Source: Setaria digitata
Lineage: Eukaryota > Nematoda > Chromadorea > Rhabditida > Setariidae
Direction: 5' to 3'
Assembly: GCA_003640385.1 (NCBI GenBank)
Contig: RCAB01000806.1
Span: forward strand, 1-18,201
Length of the DNA: 18,201 nt
This document shows, piece after piece, positions 1-10,898 of this stretch. The notes under the pieces were generated by a model. That model was not told the origin of the DNA and did no database searches. It was given only the letters and a program-made list of their open reading frames with translations. The translations under genes were made by a program, and so were the position numbers. Positions within the stretch are counted from its first letter, which is position 1. Every line of letters begins with the position of its first letter.

Positions 1-1823
1 AAAAAAAAAAAGGAAGAAATTGAAATAAATAATTATTTTGAAATCATTGAATATGGTTGAACTTATGCAATTTATGCTTAATTAATATAATTTTGTTGCA
101 TACTTTAAGGTTTTCCACTATTTATACCTCATAAGCAATTTAATTACTTAAAAAAAAAAGAAACAAAAAACAAAAAATAAAGAATACACGTCAAAAATTG
201 GATTAATTTTGCATCAAAATTAATTAAAGTCAAACTTACTTCCAAATATTATCACTGTCCAGTTTGCTAATTATCATTTGTTTTTAATTTTTGCATATCT
301 TCCATTGTCCTATTTCGTTCGTAGTTATAAAGTACAAACTAATATACTATGTGAAAAAAAAAAATCTTTTTATTTTTTTTTAATTTTTTGAAAAACGAGA
401 AAATAATTTTTTTTTTTTATTTACTTTGCTAAATTAACAATTATAGAAAAAGTATAACACCTGATGAATGGCGGAACTTTTTTTTCCCCTCACCTATTAT
501 CCGAGCTTTTTTTTCTTTTGTTCTAAATCATACACTTTTCAAATAATCGTTTTTATTGGACGTGAAATAATAGAAAAAAAAAAAAAAATAATCCGTCGGC
601 AGAAATTTTCATAATTAATTGTGTAAAAATTTTCCAAACTCAAAAGTTTAATTTGCTTTATAAAGTACCATACCTGTTGAGGAGGAGCGCAGTTAAAAAT
701 TTCCAGTGAAATGAACAATTTTGAAATGAAATAATTTCAAGATTCTTTGAAGAAAAATTGATAAAAAGCTATTACACTGATGAAATAAAAAACAGATGGG
801 AATTTGAAAGAAAAAAAATGTAAAATGAATAAATCAAAAAATATAAAATTTTATGCAAAAAATATAAAAAAGCAGCTGTATAAAAAAACGGTGAGAAATA
901 TGTGTGTAAGATATAAGTAAAAAATTGGAAGGGATTAAGACAAGGTAATAAAGGAAAAGTAAAGGATAAATGCAAAAGAAATGGGATAAAAACTGTTGTA
1001 ACAGTGTGGTATAAATGCAAAAATTTGAAAATTTGAATTCCAAATATTTGAAAATTGCATTAAAAGCAGAAGGATAAAATGCGCTAATTAAAATTATTAA
1101 TTTTAATTGGTGAAATAAATGGCAACTCTTTCCAAATCTTTAATTATTTGTTATTTGGTAAAAAAAAAATGAAGAAAATTTGAAAGAAAAAGAGCTACTT
1201 GAGAATTATTGCATCTCGTCGCGAAAACTTGGATGATGTGATTATGCCAGCAAGAATTGACATGCACAATTTTAGTTGTCAAGGTGGTTTTCCCGTTTTC
1301 CGTTTCATGTTTTCCGGTTCAGGAGTATACTAGTGCTTTGCTTAATGTTTGTCGGTTTTTAATGTCACTTAAAGGTCACTTCAGCTTAACGTTCGCACTG
1401 CATGAAAAGCAGGACAAACAATTACTGTACATGGAAACGGAAGCGAATCCGAAAATAATGAAATTTTCTGGCAGTTTTACTGAAGAATTCAGCCTCTATA
1501 TGACTTAGATAATTTTAGTTTAATATGCAACTTTATTGAAGTATGTCTTTCTTTTTCCTTCTTTTTTTTTTTTTTTTTTTAGCAGTACCGTCATTCGATT
1601 GTGTTACGTCGGTTCTTATTTATGACGAAACGATCGTTTAATTTTGATAATCTTGGATGTTGGTGAAATAGGTAATGTAAAAGATTACATCATCTATGAG
1701 CATGTGATTCTTTGTACATAAACAAAAAAAAAAACTTTTTGTTTTAATTGAAAAAAATTTGACATAAATTTTCGTTTTTAATTTTTTTCTAACATGTTAT
1801 TTCTGTTGAATTTTTGCTAATAG
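1..1823. other. AT-rich upstream intergenic DNA
   Basis: No exon I can support lies here. The stretch is A/T-rich with many poly-A and poly-T runs (for example 1563-1580). The part from about 1200 to 1680 is less AT-rich than the rest and may hold the promoter or 5' flank of the gene that starts at 1896. An open frame at 1257-1508 (+, 83 codons) lies in that part, but it has no recognisable motif and no clear splice context, so I do not call it a gene. No tRNA or spliced-leader RNA sequence was recognised. Confidence 0.6.
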
Positions 1824-1824
1824 T
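1810..1824 (+). other. possible trans-splice acceptor for the 199-aa gene
   Basis: A T-rich stretch ends in AG at 1822-1823, 72 bases upstream of the ATG at 1896. In nematodes such a site just before the first coding exon is commonly where a spliced leader is joined. It could equally be a cis acceptor for an unseen 5' exon, or unused. Only the T-rich/AG pattern and its position support it. Confidence 0.3.
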
Positions 1825-1895
1825 GGATTTGGAGACATCACTGGGACGATAACTCCGTGTAAATTACATCCGCGTCATTTCAAAAAATTAATAAA

Positions 1896-3217
1896 ATGGA
1901 GTTACAATCTCTTACTGAATCGTTAACCGCAAATTTCAAGGCTGAGGCATTTGGCAAGAAAATATCGTTAGTGTCGTCATATTTAATGAAAAGTTCTCAA
2001 GATAGTCAAAGTGTTGATCGTATGCCACATTTGAAGCAACTCGTTCTAAGCAGCGATGACACTGCATCAACTTCCGAATCAGTCATTCAAAATATGGTAT
2101 CTTTAGGAAATTTTTAAATATTGTTCAGAATCAGAACCCTTTCTGTTTTGATGCTTTAACGCATTTTAGTAGCAGGGGTATGGGTATTCGTAACGTATAC
2201 GTACCACGTACCACAAACTTATAGTAATTAAAGCTTATACTTGACAGTATTAAAATGCAACGTTGTCATTCATTATAGTTTTTCATGTTAATTGAAGGAT
2301 GGGATTTTTCTTCTGGAAGCGTTAAAAAAAACAAGCGTTGAAGAGGATAGCTTTTTGATGTAAGGATAAATGGAAAATAATCTGTGAATCTTGAGTAGGA
2401 AATCCATAGAGATATCTATTCGTTTTCTTTTTCTTGTTTTTCAGGATAAAAATTACGATAATCTAAACGATATGCTCGCGAACAATGTAGCTTACACACC
2501 GTTAGGACAAGCTGTAACAAATTTGCATGCCTCCTGGGCACAACTAATAAGTGATTTATCAGCGCGGACGGGTTATTTACCGCCCACGTTAGAACATATC
2601 AAAGAAGTTGCAGAGTGCGCAGTGCGTCAAGTTAGTTTTATTATTGAGACAAATAAAATATATTTGTTTTACTTCGAAAGCTTCCCGTTATTATGGATTG
2701 CATTATAATTTATCACTGTTTTTTTTTTTTTCATTTGCTAGTTTATTCCATAATTTTAGTTATTTTCCCTTAGCAGTCAAAAATTTTTTTTCATGGGAAT
2801 CTTTTTTTCATTAATAAATTCTATGATCTAAATAGGTTATTGTTGTTTTAAGGTGTTCATTTCAATTAGAACAGTATAATGAGCTTTCACTGAGATAAGT
2901 TAATTTAATTTTTTAGTTGAAAGATTCATGTCATGATTTAACCCGGGAGTTTGCTCGAGTTGGTCTTGAGTGGCGTTTGACACATCCAGATGAAGCTCTT
3001 GCTGAAGTACGGTTTTTTTTCTTTTTTTTTGCAGTCAAAATTTTTGAAAATGTTTTACGGTCATGTAGTGGGTGAAGCTAATATGTATTTTCAGGATTTG
3101 GCAGATTACGATCAAGCTATTTTACGACAAGAATCGTTGTTGGGAAGGGCTGCTGACACTGTTGAAAGACGATTGACTGATTTGGCGTTGGAAAAAAGTT
3201 CACAAGGATTTGAGTAG
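1896..3217 (+). CDS. unrecognised helical protein, 199 aa, four exons
   Basis: Exons are 1896-2096, 2445-2630, 2917-3006 and 3095-3217 (stop TAG). All three introns are phase 0. Donors are GTATCT, GTTAGT and GTACGG; acceptors are TTTCAG, TTTTAG and TTTCAG. The protein has 199 residues, with no signal peptide and no membrane segment. Residues 1-67 are Ser/Thr-rich. Residues 68-129 include the motif NNVAYTPLGQAVTNL. Residues 130-199 look amphipathic-helical and charged (REFARVGLEWRL, RQESLLGRAADTVERRL), as in a coiled coil or helical bundle. I do not recognise the family. A BAR-like or tethering-complex subunit is conceivable from the helical character alone, but I can show no diagnostic motif. 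The coherent frame across four exons and the GC-richer codons make a real gene likely. The ATG at 1896 is the first Met of the open exon. CLASRP follows in the same orientation about 1.1 kb downstream. Confidence 0.75.
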
Positions 3218-4276
3218 CTGTGTAGGCTCTAAAAAAAATACATTGTTAAGCCACTTGTATTCTTCTCTATAATCTATGTTCATTGCTTCAGCTATATGAT
3301 TGAAATGCTTTCACAATCATCTCAATTAGTTGGGATACTACGAAACATTACTTTATCGCTAGAGATTATAATGACGACTTATATAAATATTAGTGTTATT
3401 ATCTCTATATAAAGCCATAAGAAAAACTTAATTTAATAAGAAATTCGAGGGATGAGACATATTTTTGTCAAATCTGACTATTTCATTATGTTGAATTGCT
3501 CAGCTTATTAACTGTGCTGTACCACCTTCTTTGATGCTTAGTTTTTGTTTCTGTTTCTTCTCTCTTTATGTATGTAAATAAAATGAGGAATATTGAAAAA
3601 ATATATGTTTTACGGTCAGTACAACCGTGTTATACAAGCTTCCTTCTCACATTTAATGTGATCGTTTTATGGTTTGACAGCCATATTTTCTCAATATACT
3701 ATAATGTTTTAATAATAAGTAAAGTTAATGAATTTTCTTTATTAAGTTTATAACAAATAAGTTAATGAAGCAAGGCTTTTATAAATTAAATTAGATTAGT
3801 TTCAGGTCCTGAGGGATCACATATTTCGCATAAGCAGTTACTGAGAAAATAGAACCTGATGATTACGATGTAAAGGGTAAGATACTGAGAAAGAATATGG
3901 CAGAACTCTATATAAATTTCTGAGAGTAGCAGTCTTGCCACTTGCTATATTAAATAAAGTATTTTAAGTTATTTGATTAACTAGAAGAGGACATAACCGG
4001 TGTTTTTTGCTGTCCAACCAACGAAAAACGCCTCGTGGAGTGATTTAATTTACGTGAGTGACTAGGAATTTATAAATGAATTTAGGTACTTGAGAAGTAT
4101 GGGCAGTTAAGATTTGGCTAGGAATCTCATGCTTTGTGTAATTTTGCATACGGGATTATATAATGACTAATCTTACATATAACTTGAGAATTCAATGAAA
4201 GTCGATATTCGGAAATGCGTGTAAAAAAGAGATTGAGATGGTTTACTGTAATGAAAGGGTGCTACTGTTGTTGCAG
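3218..4276. other. spacer and 3' UTR between the 199-aa gene and CLASRP
   Basis: Non-coding apart from short chance frames such as 3568-3753. AATAAA hexamers at 3577-3582 and 3953-3958 could be poly(A) signals for the upstream gene. The spacer ends in a TTGCAG acceptor at 4276. Confidence 0.5.
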
Positions 4277-4277
4277 G
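4266..4277 (+). other. possible trans-splice acceptor before CLASRP
   Basis: The sequence TTGTTGCAG ends at 4276, 38 bases upstream of the CLASRP ATG at 4315. This spacing and the TTGCAG consensus fit a nematode spliced-leader acceptor. No upstream exon with a matching donor was recognised. A cis acceptor for a non-coding 5' exon is the alternative. Confidence 0.4.
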
Positions 4278-4314
4278 AGAAATCGATTAACGGAAGGGGG
4301 AAACGGTGAAAAGG

Positions 4315-7300
4315 ATGTGGCATGAGGCTCGTCGACAAGAAAAATTAATACGGTCACAAATGATCGATAGTGTCAAAAGGAATGAAAGGCGTAAGCAGTT
4401 CTATGAGAATGTTGTAAGTACCGTACTTATAACTACTTATTTTCATCCGATAATATGGGAAACGTAATATTTCGAAAATAAATAACTTATTGCTTTACGA
4501 TTTGCATAGTTATTGTTAATATTAATATTAATGATTTAAACAGTGATACGATATTATTCATTATTTATATACTATTCAACATTTCTTTTGCATGTTTTTC
4601 TTGAAATTGTTTATGTTACAGAGGAAAGATCCTGAGCAGTTTATGCAAATTCATGGCCGAAAATGCCAGATACATATGGATCCGGCAGTAGCACGTGCTG
4701 CCGAAACAGCAAGCATCCTGTGCGCGTTTAACATTAGTAATTTGCTCGTCTTTTGTATAATGCATACTTCTCACCATGGATTCAATCCGTGAAATATCTT
4801 TATTTTTTATTTACATCTTTATCCTTCTTCTTTTTTTTTCCTTTTTTTCCTTTTTTTATTAAATCTCGATGAAAATTAAATTGAAATTTGGCAAATTCTT
4901 CAATCATTTCTTGCAGTAGTTCTCCTTTACCGAACAAAATTTAATGCCTGGAATTTATCGGTTCTTGGTTAGTAAATAGATGGACTAAGGTTTCTAGATA
5001 TTTTGGACTGTAAGGTGATTCTGATGTGATTTTATTGATTTGGATGGATTTATGACTAAAACAAATGTAAATTATATGGAAAGTCAAGATTGAAGAGGAA
5101 AATTATACTGATGATGGGAAAGTAAGGTAAACAGCAGGATAAATAGCAACTGTGCGGAGGTAGAAATACTTTAAAGCATTTTAGGTCTTTCCACTCCTCA
5201 TTAACACTTTTGATTTTCTTTGATGTATAGGAAACAGGTTGTTTTCTCAAATTTTATAATAATAGGAATTTATTTTTGGATTTGCAGGAGACGATGGCAA
5301 GGTGATCCAAACGTGCTGATTGATCGGTTTGATGTTCGTGCCCATATGGATTATATTCCCGAAATGAAGTTGGACGACACGGAGAAACGGTAGGCGTCAT
5401 GTTGTTTCCATGGTGTCATTATAGGCACATAGGCACATAGTGTGTTTCTGCTATTATTTATTTGTTTTTTTTTTTTTTTTTTTTTTTTACTTTGTTCGTT
5501 GGGGGAATTTATGTATGGCTCTCGGTAAAAAGAAAAAGTGATACTTTTAAGACCAATTGTGGATGTTGAGGAGTTGCAATGCGAATATGAGAGATATCGA
5601 ATCCTCGTGCTCAATGAATTTGATAGAGGTATACGTCAATTACTATCGTGCGAATCTGATTTTCAAATCCAAATTTCAGTTGTAATGTGAAGTAATGGTG
5701 GAATGACTACACTCACCCCCTGTATCTTTCATATATATTAATTAATTGGAGATCTGTAGTTTAGTTCATTCGAGCATCTCTATAACATGTGGATTACTGA
5801 AGCTGCCGATTTATATTCTTCTGTTCTTCTACGTTTGTTACTGCGGTGAATTATATAGGCCAGGTTTGTGACAAGAATTCTGCATTGATGGCTGGAAAAC
5901 TTACTGATTTAAACTTACTTTTTAGTATCGGAAAAAACTTTCTTGAAAGAAATAGCTGCGAAGGAATTCTGGCCAGATGAATCTACTTCAGCTTCTCTTG
6001 CGCGTGCTGAGCAGGAAAAGAAAAGACTGCTGTAAAATTTCAAGTTTTTTTTTGAAAAATTTTCTGGAGCTTCTGTGGAGCATCACTTTTTGCTTTATGT
6101 ATAAGGTTTTGATAAAATGTCTCTGTTAATGTGCTTTGATGCCTAAAAAAATCTTGTTCTCATACTTCAATTACGTTCAAATTAAATGTAACAGGATCCT
6201 TCTCAGTTTTCCATAATGCCTTTCTGTCTGTGCACTCTTATTTTCTGTGTATGCGCTCTTCAAAAAAAAAAAAAAAAAAAAAGGAGAGAATTAAAAACCC
6301 TGAACTTTTTTCTCTTTATTTTCAGACGAGATAGGAAGGCTGCTGTGGCATTTACATATGGTGATACTCAAACGGTGCAAGGTAAAAGCGGAGAGACGGA
6401 TGATTCTGATGAAGAGGATGAAATTGTTGATTCTGATGAATTCGGTATGCATACCTGCACATTTTTAAGTCCTTTTTTCCGTGAAACTTTACATGATTTT
6501 GTATTTGGCGATACATTATCTCCCATGCCAATATCAATATTGACTAATAATGACAAAGTATTTATGGTCGGCGAAGACTGAGTAAAGAGTATTTTGGGGT
6601 AATGCAAACTGTGACGTGACTTGTTACGACAAGAATTGGACTTCTCCATATCTAGTCAGCTTGAGTGTTTAATTGACTCTAATTCCATCATTGCCGAAAG
6701 AGATATTTATCATTGCAGATTTGAAATTGGATATAGATACGTTAGATGCTGAGCAGCGGCGCAATTTAAACAAATTGGGTATTCGTTATGGTATAAGCTC
6801 GGGTGCATTTTCGAGTTTGTTAAAAATGGATCGTCGTGAGCAGGATGAAACACACCAACTGAAAGAAATTGAAAAAGCCAAACTGGCACTCGCTGTCTGT
6901 AATTAATTTGTTAAATAGTTTCATTTTTTTTTTTTTTTGATACATACCTTGTCTAATAATCTCTACACTCCATTCATCTCCTTATTGATGACGAACATCT
7001 TATAGGTGTGAGTATTCCAAGAGAGATTTTTATGTTAATAGTTACTTACCAATAGATTTTGTCACGTCCTGTTAGTATAATAACATTTCATATGAGTCTT
7101 TAAGAAAGTGGGACTGATGGATGCAAGATTGAAGAGAAATGAATTATTTTTTAAAGTACTTTTTATAATTCTAATCTTCCTGTGATTCTGTTAGAATTAA
7201 TTAAGTCTCTGTGATTTATTAATCACATTCTCTTACAATATTGTATTGCCGTTTTCTTGGATTGAAAATGCAGGAAATGGCATTTACGGTTTCTAGTAGC

Positions 7301-10300
7301 TCTTTCTTTTTGGTGTCAGCGGTTTAATTTGATTTATGTCATTATTTTGCATTGATTTAATAATTATTTTTCTTTCGATTTTTATGCGAGAGAGAATTTT
7401 GAGTTTACTATAAGTATTTATTTCTTTTTTTTTGATTCGAAAATTCAATTTAGTTTGTGATGCTGAAAGGGCGAATTATTACTATCAAGTGGATTTTCTG
7501 TGATAAGATTTTTTTTTTTTCAAAATATATTCAAATTGTTTGATTTCGTGGTTATGAAGTACAAATTTTAGGGTCGACAAGCGAAGGCTGAGCGAGCTGT
7601 TTTGAAGAAGAAACGAGCATTGATTGTTGGGAAAGGTTGTTTGAATGAGGAAGCTACAACTACTTTGCTATCTTTCGTTACTAAAAGTCAGAAGGAGCAG
7701 TTAGAAACGTAAGTTTTCCTCAAGTTAAGTAATACTGTTTGCATAAGGTTGGTTCACTGTTCCATATTTATTCAGTAGCTATCAGATATAGCGGTTCTTT
7801 ATAATTATTGTAAAATGGTTGAATAATAAAATTGAAACAGGCATTCTGTTAAAGCTTTGTAGTCCTTATAGACGCTGTTCTTCTTATCTAAGTATTCTCT
7901 CTGCCAAGAAGTGGGCTTTAGCAAATCATAACGGCTGTCTTCAAATATGTATTATCAAGTGATAAGAAAAACTACTTCCGTATTTTTTATGAGTCCACTG
8001 AAAGCATACTATTAGGGCTTAAATATTGAAAAGAATCCTTCCAGATTATGAGCTGAAAGTTGTATAACAAAATATAGCATAAGTGGTGTTTTCTTTACTA
8101 ATTTATTCGAATTACTGTATGTACAGGTCGTCATCTTCATCGACGGACGAAGACGAGGGTAGGACAGAATTTATAACAACTTTTGGTGGTGATGGTACCG
8201 AAGATAAGGATGAAGAACGTGATGATGATGATGAAGGTGGAGCAAAAATGCACGGTCCAGCTTTGCCATCTGCAGAATTTAGGCGTATTTTGTAAGTTCA
8301 TTTTTTAATTTCATACTTTGCTATTAAGATTGCTTATATTGTAATTTATTTTACATTTAAAATTTAAAAAAAGATTTAAAAAATTAACTAATTTAATGTA
8401 ATAATTAGATTAACTAAGTTATAGATATTTAAATAATTAAAAAATTGACTAATTTATGAATATTTCAGCGAATTAAAAACACGTCGTTCATCAAGTCCGG
8501 AAGATTTTGGGAATGTTTCTAGAACCCGTGTACGCAGTAGGTCTCCTGGTCGGAAACGATTTTTGCGTTCCAGAAGCCGCGAGCGTATTCTGAGATCAAG
8601 AAGTCGTGAAAGATTGCGACGTTCGAGAAGCCGTGAGCGGCACGATCGCTCGAGGAGTTCAAGTAACGGAAAGAGACGAAAGCATAGCAAAAGTCGAGAT
8701 GGGCTACGGAGTCACAGTCGTGACGATGACCGACGAATCGAGCACGGTCGTTCGAGAAGTAAAGATAGGAGACGTGAAGAAGCGAAGACAAAACAAAGGT
8801 TATTGATTGAAACCAATAGTTTTTAAGTGCTTATGTTTTTAGTGGGCGATTACATCAGTTTTTTTTTTAGTTCTAATCAGCCGCACATTACAAATGATAA
8901 TTAGAGTTTTCAAAGTATACTATTCGACTGAAAATTGTTTTAGTCGTAAGAAGAGCAGTAGCAGCAACGAAAGTGGTTGTAGCCGTTCACACAGTCATCA
9001 TAGTCGCAAAAGACGCATTGGTGGAAGTGAGGGGAATGAAAGGTGCTTTCTAGTTTTTGTTTTTACCATATTCTTTATTATTTAGTTGTCACTTCCATTT
9101 TTAATCAATTTTCATTTCTAGTTCTAAAAAACTCAGTGATAAGAAACGTCAAAAACGCCGAAGAAAATATTCGTCGTCTAGTAATACTAGCCGTACACCA
9201 CCACTTTCATCGCCACAGGAGAAAAAGGTAAAGTTAAGCTACCTATAGTAAAGTGACCGTGACTATGTTTCGAAAAAAGCTTTGATAAATAACTCACTGA
9301 ACTGAATAAGAACAATTTTTTTTGTACAGGAAAAATTTTTTTTTTTGGCTCATTTGTCGTAGTAGTTTTTATACTGACCCTGACATTCCTCAGTATTCCA
9401 TCTTTATGTTAATTCGTTTTGTAGTGCATCCTCTGTTCATCTATGCGATCCTTTGATCTAAAACTTCATTTAATTTCTTTAAAATATGCCAACTTTTGCA
9501 AAAATGTCATTTTTCTAGGGCACCGGTTCAGTTCTTTCGCCAAGTCGAAGTAATGGTGACACTTCACCACTAGAAATTCGTTCAAGCATGAGCGAATCAG
9601 AGAAGGAGCGTATTGAAGTGGAAAACCGGCGTAGACGAATACGTCGAACTGCTAAAATGCATCGGTATATTTATTATTTTCAATTTCATCAATTCTACCA
9701 CTTTTTCTTCATTTTCGGACTGCCTGTAGTTTCCCTTTCTAATGTTCTTCTACTTCATTTTTTCCGCAGAAATTTCTTCACTTTATTATTTGTTTTCTTT
9801 TATAACTACTTAACCGCGGTGCACTTTGTTCCACTTAATAAATATAGAATATTTTATTAATATTTGCTGCACTTTTCCTTATCTTCCTCATAATGCTACA
9901 TTATTTGTTTCGTATAGTAGATATCATTTCTTTGCATCATTGTTGTATTCGTATCTTAATATCATTGTTTTTCCTCATGCCCCAAGATCTTCTTTTCCAG
10001 GATTGTAATGATTATAAAAGTGAGGTTGTTTTTAATTTCTTCACTTCCAGGCAACAGTACGCTAATAATCATCATGATAGATCATGGGAAGACGAGGCTG
10101 AACGTGTAAGTCGTTTCTTCTCTGAATTTTTTTTTTTTCCTGATTTTCCTAAAATTTATGCACCCAAATATCAAATTTTTTAGAAATATAATTTGCAGAA
10201 TGTAGAACTTCACGCCTGCTATGTTCATTCATATTCACCAAAAAAGCTTAGATTTTAGAAAGCTGCCCTTGCCCACAAACTTCGTACGCAAATGCAACGA

Positions 10301-10551
10301 GTACTACGTAAAACAGCCGAGCAACTGAAAGAGGAAGAACGTCAAAAACATGAAGAGCATGAGAAAGAAAGACGAGTAAGCGATTTTTTGATTGTTAAGC
10401 TTAAAATTTATAAGTTCTTTATTTTTCATCCTAACTGCTTTGAACTGAATTTGTTTTTAGTTGCGTGAAGAAAGATTATTTGAAGAATCACTGGAGATCA
10501 GGAGGCGGTAGGTTTCTTTACACAGTTCATAGAATTTTTTTATTTGTGGAA

Positions 10552-10609
<58 letters not shown>

Positions 10610-10898
10610 CTTGAAAGCATAAATGCTATTCTAGTGTTAATTTTTTCTGAATGAGTACGGTTTTATATGATTTAGAGTAGTAATGCCGTGAAGTCGTGAT
10701 GGAAACGTTGAAGTATAGGGAGCTTTTTTCTAAAAATTTAAACGGCTAGAACTTTTTTCATGCTTTTTTAAAATGATTGAGACTCTTGAAACAAACACTT
10801 CAATAAGTTATATTTTTTTACTTAATTTTAGGGAACGTGAAAAACGACGACGTGAACGTCGTGGTCGCAGCAGGAGCAGTTCAGAATCATCAAATTAG
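4315..10898 (+). CDS. CLASRP: CLASRP orthologue (CLK4-associating SR-rich splicing protein)
   Basis: Seventeen exons: 4315-4413, 4622-4719, 5288-5389, 5552-5628, 5926-6031, 6326-6444, 6719-6894, 7572-7708, 8127-8291, 8469-8798, 8944-9042, 9122-9227, 9519-9664, 10051-10105, 10259-10375, 10461-10507 and 10832-10898 (stop TAG). They give 681 residues, close to human CLASRP (674). The SWAP-type N-terminal domain (DRY_EERY family) aligns clearly: MWHEAR at 1, FMQIHGRKCQIHMDPAVARA from about 41, WQGDPNVLIDRFDVRAHMDY at 69-88, CEYERYR at 110-116 and AFTYGD near 169-174. An acidic Ser/Asp/Glu stretch (186-199) precedes the conserved segment LDIDTLDAEQ...LNKLGIRYG. FITTFGG lies at 320-326, an RS region at about 365-500, and a charged helical tail at about 588-660 ending RSRSSSESSN. 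Family members are nuclear proteins that bind CLK kinases and regulate alternative splicing. The human motif after the first basic block (SPPSYARRDS) is not evident here. Exon junctions rest on frame and alignment; those of exons 2, 4 and 7 use weak splice sites. Confidence 0.93.
5465..5488. repeat. 24-base poly-T tract in CLASRP intron 3
   Basis: An uninterrupted run of 24 T. It lies between the exon-3 donor (5390) and the acceptor of exon 4 (5551), but about 60 bases from that acceptor, so it is not the acceptor's own pyrimidine tract. Confidence 0.95.
6262..6282. repeat. 21-base poly-A tract in CLASRP intron 5
   Basis: An uninterrupted run of 21 A, 43 bases upstream of exon 6 of CLASRP. 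It may vary in length between individuals or assemblies. Confidence 0.95.
8563..8661 (+). repeat. 27-bp (9-residue) tandem repeat coding the RS core of CLASRP
   Basis: Within exon 10 the codons form three 27-base units, 8563-8589, 8590-8616 and 8617-8643, followed by a shortened fourth to about 8661. The protein units read LRSRSRERI, LRSRSRERL, RRSRSRERH and DRSRSSS. Synonymous codons differ between units (AGA, CGT, CGC for Arg; AGC, AGT, TCA, TCG for Ser), so the protein pattern is better kept than the DNA. RS dipeptides are the usual substrate of CLK/SRPK kinases. Confidence 0.85.
10554..10604. repeat. TA dinucleotide microsatellite in CLASRP intron 16
   Basis: About 51 bases of uninterrupted AT/TA repeat, between the donor at 10508 and exon 17 at 10832. 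It is fully intronic. Confidence 0.97.

Noticed and set aside
772..1043. Two overlapping minus-strand frames rich in Phe, Tyr, Leu and Ile
   Set aside because: Low-complexity translation of A-rich plus-strand DNA; typical chance frames in AT-rich sequence.
1257..1508. 83-codon open frame (+) before the first gene
   Set aside because: It lies in a GC-richer patch but has no domain, no credible splice context and no continuation; the length is possible by chance.
3026..3094. TTTTGCAG acceptor at about 3034 in intron 3 of the 199-aa gene
   Set aside because: The TTTCAG acceptor at 3094 keeps phase 0 and joins two helical segments smoothly; the upstream site adds unlike sequence.
5351..5614. 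87-codon minus-strand frame with a poly-Lys run
   Set aside because: It is antisense to CLASRP exons 3-4 and passes through the 24-base poly-T tract; no independent support.
8454..8791. Minus-strand and alternative-frame open reading frames over CLASRP exon 10
   Set aside because: Shadows of the repetitive RS-coding exon, which keeps other frames open; the RS frame matches CLASRP and joins its neighbours in phase.
9998..10050. TTCCAG acceptor near 9998 as a possible start of exon 14
   Set aside because: It extends into T-rich sequence with no similarity to CLASRP; the later TTCCAG at 10050 gives the right phase and a helical charged segment.
9588..10183. Long open frames running from CLASRP exon 13 through intron 13
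   Set aside because: After 9664 the translation becomes Phe/Tyr/Leu-rich and non-coding in character; a GT donor at 9665 and acceptor at 10050 restore the frame and the CLASRP-like tail.
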